Of a stretch of 15,390 nucleotides of DNA, positions 1-6,292 are shown one piece after another. The notes below the pieces were generated by a model. It was not told the DNA's origin and ran no database searches. It worked only from the letters and a program-made list of their open reading frames with translations. The position numbers and the translations under genes are program-made. Origin of the DNA: JALYUA01 sp038229875 (GTDB taxonomy: Bacteria > Acidobacteriota > Thermoanaerobaculia > UBA5066 > Gp7-AA6); the NCBI GenBank assembly GCA_038229875.1, contig JBBROA010000097.1, forward strand, positions 1-15,390. Direction: 5' to 3'. Positions within the stretch are counted from its first letter, which is position 1, and every line of letters begins with the position of its first letter.

Positions 1-166
1 ACGCGCGCTGCTGCGCCTGATCACGCGCGTCCGGCCGGGCACGACGGTGAACGTGGGCGGGGCACCCGCTCCCGTGCAGGTGCCGACCCTGTCATTCCCG
101 ATGCTCTTCCTCTTGAGTCTCGCTCTGGCGGGGAGCGCGGTCTACCTGGTGTTGAAACGTGGGTAA
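1..166 (+). CDS. C-terminal fragment of a surface protein with IPTL-CTERM-like sorting tail
   Basis: This is an open frame entering from the left edge (frame starting at base 2) and ending at the TAA at 164-166, so only the last 54 residues are visible. The tail reads VPTLSFPMLF, then a hydrophobic stretch (LLSLALAGSAVYLVL) and the basic end KRG. That order (I/V-P-T-L-S motif, transmembrane helix, short positive tail) is the layout of the IPTL-CTERM sorting signal, which is recognised by the exosortase XrtH in other bacteria. The usual Trp-Gly after the motif is absent (Phe-Pro instead), so the match is imperfect. The protein would be exported and held or processed at the inner membrane. Nothing of its functional domains can be seen. 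A plain C-terminal membrane anchor is the alternative. Confidence 0.65.
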   Translation, partial: RALLRLITRVRPGTTVNVGGAPAPVQVPTLSFPMLFLLSLALAGSAVYLVLKRG

Positions 167-442
167 ATCAGGACGCGGGCCCCTGTTGGCGATCGTATGG
201 AGCGCGCCCGCGGCGCCCCGGACGGTTGGCTTTTCGAGTCTGCGAGCCTTCGCGAATGACGAGAGTCCGCGGCCGGAGCACGCCGGAGCGGTTCCCGGGG
301 GGACCGCCGGGCGGACCCGAAAAACTGAGCCCCGGGGAATTTCGCCGGCGACTGAACCGCGCTCGCCGTTAAGAAGCCTTTTGGAACCCGAACCGCGAAT
401 AACGACAGACCGATTCCGAACTCGTCCTCCGGGAGGTAACAC
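167..442. other. Intergenic region upstream of the duplicated-domain protein
   Basis: No convincing gene lies here. Short open frames exist on both strands, but they have no ribosome binding site or recognisable protein features. The 3' part (about 365-440) is less GC-rich than its surroundings and probably holds the promoter of the next gene, but I could not fit a good -35/-10 pair. The Shine-Dalgarno GGGAGG at 431-436 belongs to the next gene. Confidence 0.5.
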
Positions 443-2839
443 GTGAAACGCGCGCTCTTTGTCGCCCTGTTCCTGACCGCCGCAAGGCTCTCCGCGGCCG
501 GTGCCTCCTGCGCCCCCTCGCCCGCACGTCTTTGTTTAAATGGCGGGCGCTTTGCCGCTCAGGTGACCTGGAAGGACTTTCAGGGAAACACCGGGACCGG
601 GCAGGCCGTGTCTCTCAGCGGAGATACCGGGTACTTCTGGTTCTTCAGCGCCAACAACGTCGAGCTCGTCGTCAAAGTTCTGGACGGCCGAGGCTTCAAC
701 TCGAGCTACTGGGTCTTCTACGGCGCCCTCTCGACCGTCGAGTACACGCTGACGGTAACCGATACCGTGAACGGGGCCGTCCGGACGTATTTCAATCCTT
801 CCACCCATCTCGGGAGCATCGCGGATACCGCCGCCTTCCCGGTCGTCGGTTCCGCGCGGGCCGAGCAAGCCCGGGGAAGCGCAACGGCGCGGCGAATCGA
901 GGACTCCGACGCCGAAATCTCTCGAAGGGTTCAGGAGGGCCTCCGCGAGGTGGCAAGCGCCGCGAGCACCACGTGCGCTCCCACGCCCTCGAGTCTCTGC
1001 CTCAACCAGGGGCGGTTCCGGGCGGAAGTGACCTGGAGGGACTTTCAAGGCAACAAGGGAGCCGGGCAGGCCGTGGCCTTGACGTCCGACACGGGGTATT
1101 TCTGGTTTTTCGACTCCGCCAATGTCGAGCTGGTCGTGAAGATTCTCGACGGCCGCGCGTTGAATCAGGACTTCTGGGTGTTTTTCGGCGCGCTGTCGAC
1201 CGTCGAGTATGAGCTGAAAGTCACAGACACGGTCTCCGGCCGGACCCGGTACTATTTCAATCCCTCCGACAAACTGGCCAGCGTCGCGGATACCTCCGCT
1301 CTCGGCGATAGCCTCTTCGTCCATGCGCTTCACGATCCGAGCCGCGCTGTCACTGAGCTCGTCCCCACGAGCGGCGGGACCATCTCAACGGTCGGCTCGG
1401 ACGGCAGCACGTTCACCCTGGAAATCCCCCCCGATGCGCTGCTCTCCGCCGAAATGGTCACGCTGACGCCGGTCTCCTCGATCCAGGGAATCCCTCTTTC
1501 CGGAGGCCTCGCGGCGGGGGTCCACGTCGAGCCTGAGGGTCTCGCGCTCTATGAAACGGCCACGCTCACGATCGTCCCCGCGGCCCCCGTGGCTCGAGAT
1601 CAGGCGATCACGTTCAGCTATCAGGGAGAGGGAGCGGAATTTTTTCTCGCGCCGGCTTTGCCGTTGGGCAGTCAGATCAAACTGCCCGTTCTCCATTTCA
1701 CAGGCTACGGGATCGGGCGAGGAACGCAGGCAGACATCGACACGCTGGCGCGGCAACGGCCGACGCTCGTGGAGGATCAGCTCTCTCAGACAATTGCCGC
1801 CGTCCTGCTGCCTCAAATGCGCCGCGGGGCGTTCGGCAACCTTGCGGCGGGCGTCAGCGGTGCTCACGCGCTCGGCGCACGCGCGGCCTGCCCGCCAGGC
1901 CTCGCAGATGCCTTTCGTCGCATGTATGCGGACACGGCCGTCCCTGCGATAACCTCCGCCGTGGGCGACTGCGACGACCTCCGCCTTCGCCTGCCTTACC
2001 TCCGCTTCTTCATAAAGTACGTCGGGGACATGGGCTGCGACGCCGAGCTCGATCGAGAAGTTACGAGCATCCGGGACGTGATCCGCAACGAAGTCAAGCG
2101 CTGTTACAACCAGGCGTTCGAGAAGTGTCTCGCGAAGGACCCGAAACAGCCCGCCGAAATGGAGCGCTGGATCCGTGATCTGGGACCCGAAGGGATCGCA
2201 GAGGTGGACCTGGCGAAGTTCGAACGCTGCCGTCGGTTTGAGATCGCCTTCGATTCCCGCATCCATCAGGAAAGCGACGAGTTCGGGAGCATCTTATGGA
2301 AGTCCGACACCCACGTCGCGACGCCGGCCCGCATACAGATACGAAAAAAGGGAAATTTTAATTCGGGCAGCGGCGCCCTGTCCTATCTCTCCGCGGATTT
2401 TAGCGGTCATGACCTCCCGAACTGCACGGACACATTCTCTCCGGCCACTAACTCGACTTTTGCCGCTTACTCGCTCGAGTTCACCCTGACAACGGTGCTC
2501 GACTACGTTCCGACCCCCCCTCCTGTTCTGACCTTCGGTTACAACCCGGGCGACCCGACGGAGAGGGGCCTCAAAGTATGCACCGACCCGCCCTCCGAGG
2601 TGCTTTCACCGGAGCAATTCGTCTGGCGAGACGCCTATGCCTTCACTCACTTCGACGAGAAGAACACCGGAGTGGAATTTCCGTACTTCACTGACTTGCT
2701 GTACATCGGGAGTCGCGAGATTTATGGAGGGAAGCTCTCCGAATTTCCGCTGAGCACGTTCTCCGGCGAGGCTCCCTACAGCCAGTACCGCCACATGTCG
2801 GAACACACGACGATCAAACTGTTCCACACACCGGAGTAA
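443..2839 (+). CDS. Secreted protein with two copies of an uncharacterised domain, a ZU5-like segment and a Cys-rich C-terminal half
   Basis: The 798-residue protein starts at GTG 443, six bases after GGGAGG (431-436). Residues 1-20 look like a signal peptide, followed by Cys23. Residues 23-132 and 178-287 are two copies of one domain, about 69% identical by hand alignment. Shared marks are C-x7-C, VTW(K/R)DFQGN, DTGYFWFF, NVELVVK(V/I)LDGR, GALSTVEY and YFNPS. A 45-residue charged Ala/Arg/Ser linker separates them. Residues ~308-425 begin SGGTISTVGSDGSTFTLEIPP and resemble a ZU5-type beta domain. Residues ~480-600 are mostly helical in appearance with six cysteines (483, 510, 532, 554, 562, 596). 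The last 200 residues look beta-rich and are unknown to me. It probably acts outside the cytoplasm, at the surface or in the periplasm. I recall similar domains in Acidobacteriota proteins with no assigned role. It looks monocistronic; the next gene converges. Confidence 0.85.
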   Translation: MKRALFVALFLTAARLSAAGASCAPSPARLCLNGGRFAAQVTWKDFQGNTGTGQAVSLSGDTGYFWFFSANNVELVVKVLDGRGFNSSYWVFYGALSTVEYTLTVTDTVNGAVRTYFNPSTHLGSIADTAAFPVVGSARAEQARGSATARRIEDSDAEISRRVQEGLREVASAASTTCAPTPSSLCLNQGRFRAEVTWRDFQGNKGAGQAVALTSDTGYFWFFDSANVELVVKILDGRALNQDFWVFFGALSTVEYELKVTDTVSGRTRYYFNPSDKLASVADTSALGDSLFVHALHDPSRAVTELVPTSGGTISTVGSDGSTFTLEIPPDALLSAEMVTLTPVSSIQGIPLSGGLAAGVHVEPEGLALYETATLTIVPAAPVARDQAITFSYQGEGAEFFLAPALPLGSQIKLPVLHFTGYGIGRGTQADIDTLARQRPTLVEDQLSQTIAAVLLPQMRRGAFGNLAAGVSGAHALGARAACPPGLADAFRRMYADTAVPAITSAVGDCDDLRLRLPYLRFFIKYVGDMGCDAELDREVTSIRDVIRNEVKRCYNQAFEKCLAKDPKQPAEMERWIRDLGPEGIAEVDLAKFERCRRFEIAFDSRIHQESDEFGSILWKSDTHVATPARIQIRKKGNFNSGSGALSYLSADFSGHDLPNCTDTFSPATNSTFAAYSLEFTLTTVLDYVPTPPPVLTFGYNPGDPTERGLKVCTDPPSEVLSPEQFVWRDAYAFTHFDEKNTGVEFPYFTDLLYIGSREIYGGKLSEFPLSTFSGEAPYSQYRHMSEHTTIKLFHTPE
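509..838 (+). repeat. Domain repeat, copy 1 (residues 23-132)
   Basis: This is the first copy of the ~110-codon unit inside the secreted protein. It is colinear with copy 2 without gaps when aligned by hand, and the two are offset by 465 bp. Invariant positions cluster in the aromatic DTGYFWFF segment and in NVELVVK, GALSTVEY and YFNPS. Confidence 0.85.
974..1303 (+). repeat. Domain repeat, copy 2 (residues 178-287)
   Basis: This is the second copy of the unit, ending just before the ZU5-like segment. It keeps the C-x7-C pair and all aromatic core positions of copy 1. Differences are mostly conservative (K/R, V/I, Y/F), which suggests an old duplication under purifying selection rather than a recent one. 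Confidence 0.85.
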
Positions 2840-2882
2840 AGGTGGAGCGCGGTGAGGTGAGGCCGTGCTGACACGAACGCGA

Positions 2883-2908
2883 CGGCCCCGGGCAAGAGCC
2901 GGGGGCCG
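2883..2908. terminator. GC-rich hairpin between convergent genes
   Basis: The arms GGCCCCGGGC (2884-2893) and GCCGGGGGCC (2898-2907) pair around an AAGA loop with one G-G mismatch, and C2883 can pair with G2908. The hairpin sits 43 bp after the stop of the secreted protein and 50 bp beyond the stop of the converging DHS-family gene, so it could end transcripts from both sides. There is no U-tract on either side, so an intrinsic terminator of the classic type is not proven. Confidence 0.4.
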
Positions 2909-2958
2909 GGGGTCGGTTGCGTCAGGGCCGGCCGCAGACCGACCGGTCCATCGGAACC

Positions 2959-4080
2959 TTACTTGCGCCTCTTGACCCTCCGAAGTATGTCCTGGTCCCA
3001 GTCGTATGCCAGCCGGGACCGGCCCTTCGCCGCGCCCTTCTGAAGCGCGTATCCGTAAAGCAGGGGTAAGGCGACCGAGGTTTCGACGAACGCCATCTCG
3101 TGGGTCGCCTGTTTGGAGACCTTGCCCCACGACGTCGCCTCCGAAAGGGTCGACCCGCCGAGGCCGCCCCAGTGCGGCGCGTCGGTCGTGATCTGCAGCG
3201 CGTACTTGTGGCCGCCCGTGTCGATCCCGAAGATGTAGGACATCACGATCGAGTCGTTGATGTAGTTTTTCGGAACCCCACCCGAGACGTAGATCGCGGC
3301 CGTCGCGGAGCTCTGGACGACGATCTGCGTCAGCTCGTAGTTGTCGCGGATCGACGAGATCGTGAACGGCTCTTTGCCGGCTTTGCGCGCGCGGTGGTAG
3401 TGCTCGGTCAACCCGATCCCGATCGAGGAGTCGTTCAGCGCGGGGACGAAGAGCGGCACCCCGTTGCGCGCGCACGCGCCCAGGATCGAGCCCTTGTCGC
3501 CGCGGGCGCGCTCGGCCAGAAGCGCCAGAAACGCTCGTGACGAAAGCGAGCGCGGGGCGAGCGAGTCCGCGAATTTCGACACCGCGAGGTCCGTCTCCCA
3601 GTACTTCTCCTCGTCGATGAAGGTGTCGTACAGCCGGTCGATGTAGAGATCGCGCAGCTCCTTGTCATCCGCGTCCGGGCTCCCGTGGTAGTGGCGGCCG
3701 CCGCGGACCTGGTAGTAGTCCTGGGAAATGATCGCGCCCGTCGAGACGAGAACGTCCACCATGTTGTTCTCGATCAAGTCGACGATCACCTGACGCATCC
3801 CGGCCGCGATCAGCGACCCCGCGAGGCCCAGGAAGATCGTCGGACGCTGACGGTCGCGCAGCATCCCCTCGAACACTCCGGCGCACTTGCCGAGCGCGCG
3901 CGCCTGGAAAGACGCGTCGCGGTACGAATCGAGAAGCTCCGAGACGGTAGTTTTTTCGGTCAGCCGGATCGGCGTCGTCGCGCGGCCGAGGAGCGCCTTC
4001 TTGCGTCTGCGGTCGACCCCGACCGCGGCTTCGTGCGTGTACTCGCGGGCGCTGGCGGCCGGCTTTTTTTTCGATCCCAT
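2959..4080 (-). CDS. Deoxyhypusine synthase-family protein (possible homospermidine synthase-type enzyme)
   Basis: The 373-residue protein is of usual length for the deoxyhypusine synthase family. The match rests on DSYRDASFQARALG (51-64), GLAGSL (85-90), a NAD-binding type STGA segment (113-116), the ALNDSSIG stretch (214-221), YVSGGVPKNYI (264-274) and SWGKV with Lys320 in the place of the catalytic lysine that forms the enzyme-aminobutyl intermediate. In eukaryotes and archaea the family moves an aminobutyl group from spermidine to eIF5A. Bacteria have EF-P instead, so bacterial members are more likely to act on a small polyamine, as homospermidine synthases do; that step is inference. It starts at ATG 4080, nine bases after GGAGG (4090-4094), inside the 3' end of larB. 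No later in-frame start keeps the conserved N-terminal part. The first codons contain an A8 run. The protein is cytosolic. Confidence 0.85.
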   Translation of the reverse strand: MGSKKKPAASAREYTHEAAVGVDRRRKKALLGRATTPIRLTEKTTVSELLDSYRDASFQARALGKCAGVFEGMLRDRQRPTIFLGLAGSLIAAGMRQVIVDLIENNMVDVLVSTGAIISQDYYQVRGGRHYHGSPDADDKELRDLYIDRLYDTFIDEEKYWETDLAVSKFADSLAPRSLSSRAFLALLAERARGDKGSILGACARNGVPLFVPALNDSSIGIGLTEHYHRARKAGKEPFTISSIRDNYELTQIVVQSSATAAIYVSGGVPKNYINDSIVMSYIFGIDTGGHKYALQITTDAPHWGGLGGSTLSEATSWGKVSKQATHEMAFVETSVALPLLYGYALQKGAAKGRSRLAYDWDQDILRRVKRRK

Positions 4081-4745
4081 CGACGCGGACCTCCGGAAAG
4101 AATTCGGTACGCGGCCATCGCGGCCCCGTAACCGGAGTCAATGTTGACCGCCGTGACGCCGTTCGCGCACGAGTTGACGGCCGAAAGAAGCGAGGCAAGG
4201 CCGCCGAACGCGGCGCCGTAGCCGCGGGACGTCGGGACCGCGATGAGGGGGCGCCCGACGAGCCCGCCGATCACCGAAAAGAGAGAAGCCTCCATGCCGG
4301 CCACGGCGATGACGACGTCGGCGCGCTCGATCTCTTCGAGCCTCGAGAGGAGCCGGAGGATCCCGGCAACTCCGACGTCCGGAACGAGCGTCGACGCCAC
4401 GCCGAGATATTCGAGGGTGCGCCTCGCCTCCTCCGCCGCCGAGATGTCCATGGTGCCTGCCGTCACGACGCAGACCGTTCCTTCCACGCGAGCCATCGGC
4501 TTTCCGACGGAGAGATGCAGCGTGCGGGAGCGCGAGTCGTACTCGGCGCGGCCCGGCAGCGGAGACGATGCGGCGACCTCTTCCCACGACTCCGGCGAAA
4601 GCCGTGTGACCAGAACGTCGTGGGCTCGCGCGAGCTGTCGGCAGATCTCGGCGATCTGCTCGACCGACTTTCCCTCCGCGAGAACGACCTCGGGAAAACC
4701 CACGCGCCGCAGGCGATCGAAGTCGAGGGTGTAGTCGGGGGTCAT
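3960..4745 (-). CDS. larB: Nickel-pincer cofactor biosynthesis protein LarB (NaAD carboxylase/hydrolase)
   Basis: LarB carboxylates the pyridinium ring of nicotinic acid adenine dinucleotide and splits off AMP, the first step towards the nickel-pincer nucleotide of lactate racemase-type enzymes. The protein shows the family marks: RRVGFPEVVLAEGK (13-26), VTAGTMDISAAEEA (94-107), DVGVAGILRLL (123-133), VAGMEASLFSVIGGLVGRP (148-166), PTSRGYGAAFGG (171-182) and NSCANG (191-196). Cys193 corresponds to the cysteine that binds NaAD covalently in the Lactobacillus enzyme. The C-terminal half is a PurE-like AIR-carboxylase fold. The conserved part ends near residue 215; the last ~46 residues are Arg/Ser-rich and are read from the overlap with the DHS-family gene, so they are probably not part of the fold. 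No Shine-Dalgarno precedes ATG 4745, but a TAAGAT box lies 7 nt upstream. LarC and LarE are not in the window. Confidence 0.9.
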   Translation of the reverse strand: MTPDYTLDFDRLRRVGFPEVVLAEGKSVEQIAEICRQLARAHDVLVTRLSPESWEEVAASSPLPGRAEYDSRSRTLHLSVGKPMARVEGTVCVVTAGTMDISAAEEARRTLEYLGVASTLVPDVGVAGILRLLSRLEEIERADVVIAVAGMEASLFSVIGGLVGRPLIAVPTSRGYGAAFGGLASLLSAVNSCANGVTAVNIDSGYGAAMAAYRILSGGPRRWDRKKSRPPAPASTRTKPRSGSTADARRRSSAARRRRSG

Positions 4746-4752
4746 GGGAGGG

Positions 4753-4758
4753 ATCTTA
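4753..4758 (-). promoter_or_regulatory. Putative -10 box for a leaderless larB transcript
   Basis: On the minus strand TAAGAT (a TANNNT match) ends 7 nt before the larB ATG. The stretch between is CCCTCCC, which cannot serve as a Shine-Dalgarno. This spacing would place the transcription start at or next to the A of the start codon, the pattern of leaderless bacterial genes. I found no convincing -35 element. Confidence 0.4.
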
Positions 4759-4849
4759 TGGGAGGCGAGGGACGAGCGGTCAGGCGCCGGGCAAACAGGC
4801 GGCAGCGACAGACGACCAGGAGAGATGGTGGGGCAGCGATGAGGGAATA

Positions 4850-4883
4850 CCCTCTCCCGGCGGGAGAGGGCCAGGGTGAGGGG
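4850..4883 (+). repeat. Palindromic intergenic repeat, copy A (REP/MITE-like)
   Basis: A perfect 9-bp inverted repeat, CCCTCTCCC (4850-4858) and GGGAGAGGG (4862-4870), has a 3-nt loop and is followed by the tail CCAGGGTGAGGGG (4871-4883). A related element lies in opposite orientation at 14376-14414. I recall this 'CCCTCTCCC-loop-GGGAGAGGG-C-AGGGTGAGGG' pattern as a dispersed intergenic repeat in many high-GC genomes. It may form a hairpin in RNA from either strand. Confidence 0.75.
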
Positions 4884-4995
4884 CGGTGCTCCGGTGCGAT
4901 CGGAACACTGGACGATTCACGGGGCCCTCGCCGCCGCCGCGTTTGCGCGTCGAGCGGGGCGCGCGGTCCCGCTCCCGACTCAGAGAACCCACGCC

Positions 4996-5043
4996 GAGCG
5001 CCCGCCTTCAGCACCCGGCGCCCAGCGCCCACGTCCAGCGCCC
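4996..5043 (+). repeat. Quasi-periodic CAGCGCCC motif
   Basis: GAGCGCCC (4996), CAGCACCC (5009), CAGCGCCC (5023) and CAGCGCCC (5036) recur at steps of 13, 14 and 13 bases in the intergenic gap. It may be a degenerate short tandem repeat. No function is evident. Confidence 0.4.
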
Positions 5044-5045
5044 AA

Positions 5046-5071
5046 ATGAAAACGCGCCCTCGCGGGCGCGT
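5046..5071 (-). terminator. Intrinsic terminator downstream of the DUF1573 gene
   Basis: On the minus strand the perfect 8-bp stem ACGCGCCC / GGGCGCGT with a 4-nt loop (5052-5071) is followed by TTTTCATTT. It starts 27 bp after the stop codon of the DUF1573 gene and faces the right way for it, so that gene is probably transcribed separately from larB. Confidence 0.7.
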
Positions 5072-5098
5072 CTTCGTCGCCGGAACGGTGACCGAGCC

Positions 5099-6172
5099 TT
5101 AGAGGACCTCTCCTCGCAAAGGCAGCTCGATCGTCGGACGCTCCTTGTCGGTCGTGAAGAGCTTCACGGTGCCGTCGAGGGCGCCCTTGCGGATCTTGTC
5201 GCCCGCCTTCACCACGACGGTGTACGAAACACCCTCCTGGGTCGGAACGACGTCGGTGATGAAGCCCGGGATCGAGACTTCCGCGCGGGTGACCTTGACC
5301 GGCGTTCCCGGCTTGTTGTTGGTTACGACGATGTTCCGGGTGATGGGGTCTTTACCCGCCGTGAAGTTCCCGAAGTTCACCAGCACGGGCGTGACAGAGA
5401 CGCGCGCGCGGACGACGCCCGAGATCGGGATCTCGACCGTGGGCTGCTGCGCGACACCGGTGGAGATTCGGACCGGGGCGTTCAAAAGCCCTTCCGGAGC
5501 GTCAGCCGTCACCGTGATGCGGACACGGTACTGCTCGCCCGGATGCCCGGGGATCTTGTCCTTGTCGCTCGCCGGAGAAATCTCCGCTTTGACGTAGGGC
5601 TGCGAGGCCTCGGCGACAGTCGGCTTGAAGCTTTTCTCCTCGGACAGCAGAATGACGTCGCGCGAATCGGTGTCGCCCTTGACGACGGCGACGCGCACGT
5701 AAGGCTGCGGGAGGATGTCGACAAACGGCTTGACGGTCGCCTTGATGAAGAGGTTGATCTGGCCGCGCTCGGGGTCGTTCGAGACGAGAAGCACGGACTT
5801 CGAAATGGGGCCCGCGAACGCCTTGGTGTCGACCGAGGTGACGACCTTGCCTTCGCCGCCGGGCTTGATGACCTTGTCGAAGTTCGCCACGGTGCACCCG
5901 CACCCGGGGCGCGCGTCGTTGATGATGAGGTCGGACCCGCCGTTGTTCTTGATCACGAAGGTGGTCTCGATGACCTGACCCTTCGCGACGACGCCGGCGT
6001 CCTTGGTCTCCGGGATGACCTCGATTTTCGGCGCGGCGACGACCCCCGCCTTCGCTGCCTTGGTGTCCGCGGTTTTGGGCTTCGCCGCGGCGGGCTTCTG
6101 CTGAGCGGTCACGACGCCTGCGACGAGCAGGGCGGTGAGCGCGACACACGTGAGGCGTTCGATCTGACGCAT
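5099..6172 (-). CDS. Secreted DUF1573-family protein
   Basis: The 357-residue protein starts at ATG 6172, eight bases after AGGAGG (6181-6186). The frame stays open far upstream, but that extension is the antisense of mpl and is not real. Residues 1-23 form a signal peptide ending VVTA, followed by a Lys/Ala/Pro linker to ~48. Residues ~49-137 are a DUF1573 domain: GQVIETTFVIKNNGGSDLII, then RPGCGCT (88-94), PGGEGKV and SVLLVSNDPE, an immunoglobulin-like beta sandwich of the ASH/MSP type. Two further beta-rich parts follow (to ~230 and 231-357), the last beginning VRARVSVTPVLVNFGNF, again like the start of an Ig-type domain. It is expected in the periplasm or at the surface. The molecular role of DUF1573 proteins is not established. 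The gene is single, with its own terminator, and diverges from mpl. Confidence 0.88.
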   Translation of the reverse strand: MRQIERLTCVALTALLVAGVVTAQQKPAAAKPKTADTKAAKAGVVAAPKIEVIPETKDAGVVAKGQVIETTFVIKNNGGSDLIINDARPGCGCTVANFDKVIKPGGEGKVVTSVDTKAFAGPISKSVLLVSNDPERGQINLFIKATVKPFVDILPQPYVRVAVVKGDTDSRDVILLSEEKSFKPTVAEASQPYVKAEISPASDKDKIPGHPGEQYRVRITVTADAPEGLLNAPVRISTGVAQQPTVEIPISGVVRARVSVTPVLVNFGNFTAGKDPITRNIVVTNNKPGTPVKVTRAEVSIPGFITDVVPTQEGVSYTVVVKAGDKIRKGALDGTVKLFTTDKERPTIELPLRGEVL

Positions 6173-6191
6173 TCCGAGGTCCTCCTGTCTT

Positions 6192-6220
6192 ACTATGCCG
6201 TCGGATAGAAACTCGGTCAA
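6192..6220 (-). promoter_or_regulatory. Possible sigma-70 promoter of the DUF1573 gene
   Basis: On the minus strand TTGACC (6215-6220) is followed after 17 nt by CATAGT (6192-6197), giving 5 of 6 and 4 of 6 consensus matches. The start of transcription would fall near 6185, at the edge of the AGGAGG ribosome binding site, giving a very short leader. The region is only 120 bp and must also hold the mpl promoter. Confidence 0.3.
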
Positions 6221-6279
6221 ACAGCCAAATATTTCCATAAAACGGCGTTTGCTGCGGACTTTTCCCGCTTTGAGCCTCC

Positions 6280-6284
6280 GGAGG
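6280..6284 (+). promoter_or_regulatory. Ribosome binding site that fixes the TTG start of mpl
   Basis: GGAGG lies 8 nt before TTG 6293. The first in-frame ATG (6305) would be 20 nt away, too far for this site, so TTG is the better start. Confidence 0.75.
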
Positions 6285-6292
6285 ACCCCCCT

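Larger units (their letters stand above)
4746..5098. other. 353-bp gap between the DUF1573 gene and larB
   Basis: No supported gene. From left to right it holds the putative larB -10 box, a palindromic intergenic repeat (4850-4883), an unassigned GC-rich stretch, a CAGCGCCC-like motif recurring every 13-14 nt (4996-5043), and the terminator of the DUF1573 gene (5046-5071). Open frames here on either strand lack start signals and have Arg/Pro/Ser-rich products typical of non-coding high-GC DNA. Confidence 0.6.

Noticed and set aside
92..442. Short open frames on both strands in the first intergenic gap.
   Set aside because: They have no start signals, domains or credible composition.
4009..4026. 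GCGGTC/GACCGC hairpin as a stimulator of frameshifting in the larB/DHS overlap.
   Set aside because: It is 38 nt beyond the A-run, too far for a normal stimulatory element.
4996..5043. CRISPR-like repeat spacing.
   Set aside because: The units are 8 bp with 5-6 bp between them; there are no conserved long repeats, unique spacers or cas genes.
4886..6208. 440-residue plus-strand open frame.
   Set aside because: It is antisense to the DUF1573 gene, with extreme Asp/Arg/Leu shadow composition and no ribosome binding site.
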